Shown piece after piece: positions 4,781-8,775 of a stretch of DNA of 8,775 nucleotides (positions within the stretch are counted from its first letter, which is position 1; each line of letters begins with the position of its first letter). The notes under the pieces were generated by a model, which was not told the origin of the DNA, did not search any database, and worked only from the letters and a program-made list of their open reading frames with translations. The position numbers and the translations under genes were made by a program. Source of the stretch: an uncultured Clostridia bacterium (lineage in GTDB: Bacteria; Bacillota; Clostridia; Christensenellales; Aristaeellaceae); NCBI GenBank assembly GCA_946534455.1, contig CAMNCR010000063.1, forward strand, positions 1 through 8,775, read 5' to 3'.

Positions 4781-7276
4781 TTACGGTCCAAGGGTATTTC
4801 CGATGGGCAGCGTAATATCGACGCTGCGCAGAGTTTTCTGCTCCATGAACCAGCCGATGAAATCCTTCGGAGCCTTGGATGCCTCTGAACCGGAGTAACC
4901 GTTGGGAATGAAGCAGGCAACGGCAATTTCCGGATTTTCGAAGGGGGCAAAGCAGACGAACCAGGAGTTGTTTTCCAGGTCGATGGAGGTGACCTGTGCG
5001 GTTCCTGTTTTCGCGGCGATCTGCTCCCGGTAGGGCCAGTTTTTGAAGTATTTACCGGCGGTACCGGATTCATCGACCACGCCCTGCATCCCTTCCCGGA
5101 TGAGCGGCAGATATTCGTCCGCGTATTCCAGGCGGTGGATCAGGGTGGGCTCCCGCTGGGAAAGGATTTCTCCGTCGGGGGAGGTGATGGAGTCGATGAG
5201 GGATACATTGTACAGATATCCGTTGTTCGCCACGGTGCAGACGTAGCGGGCGACGGCGATGGGCGTCAGCACGGTCACGGACTGGCCGATGCCGGTCAGA
5301 ATGGTCTGGCCGCCGCCCCACTTGATATCGTTCATGTAGTTATAGGTATCGCCGATGACGGACTGGAGATAGACCATCTCCTTGGTCATGTTCAGCTCCT
5401 CCATGAGGATGGTGCGCATGTTCTCCACCCATTCGGTCTCCGGATAATTGACCGCCATATCCATCAGGCGCTTGGCGCAGACGGAAAGGCGCTCGTCATC
5501 ATACTCGATGTTCCGGGAGGCGCCGCAGTTTTTCAGATGCGTCTTGATGGAGTTGAAAACGATGATGGGAATGGAGGTGTCCTGATTGGCTTCGTTTACA
5601 GCCTTGGAGGGGTCGTAGAGCGTATTCTGCGAGCCGACGACGGAGCGCACCTCGCCGGGCAGGTCGATGCCGGTCTTGGAGGTCAGGCCGAAAAGCCCGG
5701 CATAGCGGTACAGCCGCTCCTCACCCAGCCGCGAGGAAAGCTCGTAGAAGAAATAGTTGCAGGAGTTGGTCAGCCCGTCCACGATGGTCTGATTCGCGTG
5801 CAGATACCGGCTGTTGGCATTGATCCAGCACTTGGGCGCGGTGGATTCATCCTTGTTGTACTTGGTGTAGTATCCCATGTCCGAGATGCGCTCCTTCGGC
5901 TGCAGCTCGCCGGTGGAGAGCGCGCCCATGGCGGTGACCATCTTGAAAATGGAGCCGGGGGTGCCGCGGGCATGAATACCGTAGTTCAGGAGCAGATTCC
6001 GGCTGTCCCCCAGGATGGCCATGGCCTCCTTGCCGCCGGCCACCAGGGCGTTCAGGTCGTAGGTGGGATAATTGGCCAGGGCCAGCACGCGGCACTGCAT
6101 GTCCAGCACGACGAGGCAGCCGTGCTCCGCCAGGGCCAGCGGATACTGGACCCAGTTCCGGTTGTGAATATCCGTCTTGTTGGCCTCCTGCCATTTGGGG
6201 GAGGCCAGGTTTTTCTCCTGGAGGGCGCGGGTGGAAGCCACATTGGCCGCGATGGCGCGCTCCGCCACCGCCTGATAGGCGGCGTTGAGGGTCAGCTTGA
6301 CATTGTTGCCGTCCTGAGGCTCGGTGTAGGAAAGCTCACGGACGACGCGGGACATCTGGTCCCGCTCGACGACACGGGAGCCCTTGCGCAGGGAGGAATT
6401 CTGGGTCAGCCAGTCCTCCATGGAGGATTCAATGCCGTCCCGGCCGATGGTGTCGTTATAGGAATAGCCCTTGGCCTTCAGATTCAGCCACATGGCGCGG
6501 GAGGGAATGGCACCGGTATAGCCGATGATCTGCGAGGCCAGCGTGGCACGGGGATAGACCCGCTTGGTTCCGATTTCGATGCTCATGCCCGGAAGCATCA
6601 TGGAACGGGTTTCGATTTCGATGACGGTTTCATAGCGCACATCCCGGGCGATGACAATGGGCTGCGAGTTAAAGATGTTCATCTGCATTTCGGAGTAGAT
6701 GGCCATGATTTTCAGCATCAGATCCTCCGGGGTATCCTCAGGAATCTGATACCGCTTACTCAGCTGCTCTATGCACTGGGCCGCGGTGGTATAGCTGGCA
6801 CGGGTCGCGTAGTTGTTCTGACGCCACTGCTTTTCCCGGGTCGCCAGAACGGACTCGGAAACGCCGGAGCCGAAATGGAACTCCCACTCTCCGGTTTCCG
6901 GGCTGCGGCGGATGACATAATCGATGGCCATGGTGCCGCCGTTTTTCTCGATGATGCCGATGGCATCGATGATGGAGGCGGTGTAGCGGGCATACTGCGC
7001 CTTGGAGTTGGCCGCGGCATCCTTCTGGAAGGTGACGTTATAGACCATCTGGTCCTCGGCAAGCACGACCGAGTCGGCGGAGGTGATGTTTCCGCGCTTG
7101 CCCCGCAGGGCGATCGTTTTGGTGCGGGTGCTCTCCGCGTCGGCGGCGTATTCCTCAGAACTGCCCAGCTGCAGCCGGATCAGGCCGGAGACGAGCCAGA
7201 CGAAGATGGCGAGAATGATGAGAATAAAGGCGAAGTACCGCCAGAATTCCGGGTTTTTCTTTTTGCCGGTTTCCAT
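4781..7276 (-). CDS. mrdA: Penicillin-binding protein 2 (class B, elongation transpeptidase)
   Basis: This is a membrane-anchored D,D-transpeptidase that cross-links new peptidoglycan as the partner of RodA. The 831-residue product has a cytoplasmic Lys-rich start, one membrane segment at about residues 11-34, a dimerisation/pedestal domain, and a transpeptidase domain beginning near residue 325. All three catalytic motifs are visible: SIFK with nucleophile Ser442, SCN at Ser505-Asn507, and KTGT at 756-759. It is longer than E. coli PBP2 (633 residues). Part of the excess lies between SCN and KTG, where residues of about 575-648 form a charged, mainly helical-looking stretch before GIGQSVTVLTPIAVAR, the counterpart of the usual IGQG-TPLQLA segment. 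The pedestal motif usually written RGxIxDRNG is divergent here (RGNITSADSVVLA). The context with mreCD and rodA argues for PBP2 over the division or sporulation paralogues (FtsI/SpoVD). The ATG at 7276 has AAAGGAGG 13 bases upstream. Confidence 0.95.
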   Translation of the reverse strand: METGKKKNPEFWRYFAFILIILAIFVWLVSGLIRLQLGSSEEYAADAESTRTKTIALRGKRGNITSADSVVLAEDQMVYNVTFQKDAAANSKAQYARYTASIIDAIGIIEKNGGTMAIDYVIRRSPETGEWEFHFGSGVSESVLATREKQWRQNNYATRASYTTAAQCIEQLSKRYQIPEDTPEDLMLKIMAIYSEMQMNIFNSQPIVIARDVRYETVIEIETRSMMLPGMSIEIGTKRVYPRATLASQIIGYTGAIPSRAMWLNLKAKGYSYNDTIGRDGIESSMEDWLTQNSSLRKGSRVVERDQMSRVVRELSYTEPQDGNNVKLTLNAAYQAVAERAIAANVASTRALQEKNLASPKWQEANKTDIHNRNWVQYPLALAEHGCLVVLDMQCRVLALANYPTYDLNALVAGGKEAMAILGDSRNLLLNYGIHARGTPGSIFKMVTAMGALSTGELQPKERISDMGYYTKYNKDESTAPKCWINANSRYLHANQTIVDGLTNSCNYFFYELSSRLGEERLYRYAGLFGLTSKTGIDLPGEVRSVVGSQNTLYDPSKAVNEANQDTSIPIIVFNSIKTHLKNCGASRNIEYDDERLSVCAKRLMDMAVNYPETEWVENMRTILMEELNMTKEMVYLQSVIGDTYNYMNDIKWGGGQTILTGIGQSVTVLTPIAVARYVCTVANNGYLYNVSLIDSITSPDGEILSQREPTLIHRLEYADEYLPLIREGMQGVVDESGTAGKYFKNWPYREQIAAKTGTAQVTSIDLENNSWFVCFAPFENPEIAVACFIPNGYSGSEASKAPKDFIGWFMEQKTLRSVDITLPIGNTLGP

Positions 7277-7289
7277 TCCGGATTCATGT

Positions 7290-7297
7290 CCTCCTTT
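7290..7297 (-). promoter_or_regulatory. Ribosome binding site of the PBP2 gene with long spacing
   Basis: AAAGGAGG lies 13 bases before the ATG at 7276. An out-of-frame ATG (7287-7285) sits only 2 bases after it and opens a 33-codon overlapping frame segment before running on in the wrong frame. No alternative in-frame start exists closer to the site. Confidence 0.75.
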
Positions 7298-7333
7298 CCG
7301 GTCGGATGAGGGGCCTCAGCCCGCAGGAAGCTT

Positions 7334-7945
7334 TTATTTCTGACTGAAGACGACCGGGGCAATGGTGACGCCCGGCGCGTCGATCTGCCGGCCCAGGATG
7401 GCCCGGCGAAGCGGAAACTCCAGCAGCAGGGTCAGCAGCGTGGTGGACAGCACGTCGATCAGCGCGCGCAGCAGATGGCCCGCGGTAATGGCGGATCCGC
7501 CGATGTAGATATAGGTCACCTGGATGACCTCGTAGGCCAGAATATTGACAAAGGCGCACAGGAGCGTTCGGATCCAGGGCGCCAGCTCCTTCTTCCTGCG
7601 GTTGGTGGCCCGCTCATACTCCAGGGTTTTGAGGGACTTGTCCGCGAAGGGAAAGGAGGCAAAAAGGGTCGTCAGCGAATACAGGGCCAGATTCAGATAG
7701 GAAACGGACGGAAGCATGATCTGGGTCAGGAGACCGAAAATCATGCCGACCCAGAAGGCGCGAAGCTTGCCGTAGGCGACGGTGACGATGCCGATGATGG
7801 CATAGAGCAGGTTCGGGGTGACGCCGGCAATCTTCAGATACGGCATGATGCAGACCTGTCCCAGATAGCCGAAGACGATCAGCACGGCGAGCATCAGGGT
7901 GCGGCGCAGCAGGCTGGTCTGCGTGGGGCGCGATGCGGTATTCAT
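7334..7945 (-). CDS. mreD: Rod shape-determining protein MreD
   Basis: MreD is a small polytopic membrane protein of the elongasome that works with MreC and RodA/PBP2. The 203-residue product is hydrophobic. A first membrane segment lies around residues 14-34, followed by TPNLLYAIIGIVTVAYGK and GMIFGLLTQIMLPS, which match the typical MreD pattern of a PDLLL-like helix followed by a GxxxGLLxD-like helix. Further membrane segments follow, with a hydrophilic loop around residues 103-120 (rich in Lys, Arg and Glu). It is somewhat longer than typical MreD (about 160-175 residues), mainly through this loop and the C-terminal stretch. The ATG at 7945 is the only plausible start, because the mreC stop region puts an in-frame TAA-type barrier close upstream. 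A GGAGG at 7959-7963 precedes it at an unusually long 13 bases. The call rests on hydropathy pattern, short motif and position directly after mreC. Confidence 0.92.
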   Translation of the reverse strand: MNTASRPTQTSLLRRTLMLAVLIVFGYLGQVCIMPYLKIAGVTPNLLYAIIGIVTVAYGKLRAFWVGMIFGLLTQIMLPSVSYLNLALYSLTTLFASFPFADKSLKTLEYERATNRRKKELAPWIRTLLCAFVNILAYEVIQVTYIYIGGSAITAGHLLRALIDVLSTTLLTLLLEFPLRRAILGRQIDAPGVTIAPVVFSQK

Positions 7946-7950
7946 CCCGA

Positions 7951-8775
7951 TTACTCATCCTCCTCATAGGTCATGGCGTCCGGATCGGGCGTGATGTAGG
8001 GAGTCGGCGTCGGCACCGGCGAGGGCGTCGGGGTGGGGGTGATTTCTCCCCGGGGATTGACCACCTGATATTCCAGCGAAGTAACGTTCGGGGTGGGAGA
8101 GGGCGTTGCGGTGGGCGTCGGGGAAGGCGTGGGCGTCTCCGTTGGCTCCGGCGTCGGCGTTGCGGTCTGATCCGGATCGGCGGTGGACTGGGAATCGAAC
8201 AGAGAAGAGGCGATCTGCGGGACCTCGGGCGAGGGGAAAGCGCTTTCCAGCGGAACGAACTCGATGTCGGTCCGGCCGTTTTCCCGCCCCTCAATGGCTT
8301 CCGGAATCGGCTTATATCTCAGGACGATTACGGATTCCAGATGCTGGAAATCCACCTGCGGCTCCAGGACGATATACTGCTTGTTGGCTTCCATGCCACG
8401 GGTGCTTTCACGCACGACGCCGATGGGAATGCCCTTGGGGAAGGACATGCCGACGCCGGAGGTGACCACCAGATCCCCGGGGCGGGGCAGATTATCGTCC
8501 GGAAGGTAATACATGCGGCACAGGGGCGTTCCGTCCACACCCAGGGTGCCGCGGACTGTGCCCTGATCCCGGGAGGACTGAATCAGCCCGGCGATGGAGG
8601 CTTCGGAGTCAATGATCGTGCGGACGGTGGCACTGTGGGGCAGAACGTTTTCCGTATAGCCTACGAGGGCGCCGGAAATGGTGACCGCCATATAGTCCTC
8701 CACGCCGTCCGCCAGGCCCTTGTTGATGGTGAAGGTGGAAAAGTAGTTGGAATCGGATTTGCCGATGACGGAGCA
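7951..8775 (-). CDS. mreC: Rod shape-determining protein MreC (5' end missing, C-terminal part)
   Basis: MreC is the extracytoplasmic scaffold of the elongasome and links MreB/MreD to PBP2. The frame stays open to the right edge (first visible codon TGC), so the N-terminal membrane anchor and coiled coil lie outside; 274 codons plus a TAA stop are visible. The visible part is the MreC beta-barrel core. It contains FSTFTINKG near visible residue 13, the conserved GDLVVTSGVG followed by FPKGIPIGVV around residues 123-143, then a beta strand ending in VIVLRYKP. After this core comes an unusual tail of roughly 100 residues that is rich in Pro, Thr and Ser (runs such as TPTPSPTP) and ends in acidic residues. 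A GTG at 8703 is in frame, but it lies inside the conserved domain and is not the real start. The gene is followed after 5 bases by mreD. The family call is very secure; the role of the tail is unknown. Confidence 0.96.
   Translation of the reverse strand, partial: CSVIGKSDSNYFSTFTINKGLADGVEDYMAVTISGALVGYTENVLPHSATVRTIIDSEASIAGLIQSSRDQGTVRGTLGVDGTPLCRMYYLPDDNLPRPGDLVVTSGVGMSFPKGIPIGVVRESTRGMEANKQYIVLEPQVDFQHLESVIVLRYKPIPEAIEGRENGRTDIEFVPLESAFPSPEVPQIASSLFDSQSTADPDQTATPTPEPTETPTPSPTPTATPSPTPNVTSLEYQVVNPRGEITPTPTPSPVPTPTPYITPDPDAMTYEEDE
7979..8170 (-). repeat. Low-complexity Pro-Thr/Ser tract within mreC
   Basis: Two blocks of imperfect 6-base units encode alternating Pro-Thr or Pro-Ser dipeptides, at about 8090-8170 and 7979-8045, separated by a short non-repetitive spacer (including VTSLEYQVVNPRGE). 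They form the C-terminal tail of MreC. Codons vary at the third base, so selection appears to act on protein composition as well as on any slippage of the DNA. Confidence 0.85.

Noticed and set aside
4732..5073. N-terminal extension of MinD upstream of the TTG
   Set aside because: The added residues are Pro/Ser/Arg-rich and overlap the PBP2 3' end in another frame, while a perfect ribosome binding site and normal family length point to the TTG at 4731.
4781..7276. Assignment of the PBP as SpoVD or FtsI
   Set aside because: No PASTA domain is visible at the C-terminus and the neighbours are mreCD and rodA, so PBP2/MrdA fits better.
5135..7309. A 724-codon open frame on the plus strand
   Set aside because: It is fully antisense to the PBP2 gene with its three catalytic motifs; the Gly/His/Asp/Val-rich translation has no recognisable motif. 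It is a shadow of codon usage.
7300..7333. Hairpin-like GGGC-TGAG-GCCC in the mreD-PBP2 gap as a terminator
   Set aside because: The stem has only four base pairs, is not followed by a T-run, and the operon clearly continues; chance is likely in GC-rich DNA.
7979..8170. Possible CRISPR array or minisatellite
   Set aside because: The repeats are short, imperfect and in frame, and they encode a Pro-Thr tail of MreC; there are no unique spacers between conserved direct repeats.

Overview
The window reads as one unbroken stretch of a cell-elongation (rod) operon. Every convincing gene lies on the minus strand, so transcription runs from high to low coordinates. The DNA is clearly GC-rich (near 60% by eye). 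Ribosome binding sites are of the strong AAGGAGG type, one start codon is TTG, and the order mreC-mreD-PBP2-minD-rodA is that of Firmicutes, especially Clostridia. My best guess is a GC-rich, rod-shaped or ovoid member of the Clostridia, such as an uncultured gut or rumen lineage. Nothing in the window fixes a genus.

Layout in transcription order: mreC (5' end outside the window; stop at 7951), mreD (7945-7334), a class B penicillin-binding protein of the PBP2/MrdA type (7276-4781), minD with a TTG start (4731-3913), rodA (3923-2703, overlapping the end of minD), a cytoplasmic alpha/beta hydrolase of the lysophospholipase/monoacylglycerol lipase type (2678-1659), two small bitopic coiled-coil proteins (1662-1297 and 1300-953), and a secreted leucine-rich-repeat protein (956-6). 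The last four genes are joined by three successive ATGA stop/start overlaps. A TGATG at the left edge suggests that a further gene may follow. There are no RNA genes, mobile elements, CRISPR arrays or recognisable promoters. The largest gene-free gap is 57 bases, so the operon promoter probably lies upstream, beyond the right edge.

MreC, MreD, RodA (glycosyltransferase) and PBP2 (transpeptidase) together form the core of the elongasome that builds lateral cell wall. MinD is the membrane ATPase of division-site placement, but its usual partners MinC and MinE are not between PBP2 and RodA, where many Clostridia carry them. The four-gene tail is the least explained part: an esterase-like enzyme, a pair of FtsL/FtsB-shaped membrane coiled coils and an exported LRR protein, all tightly coupled to wall-synthesis genes. 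That module is the best candidate here for undescribed biology.
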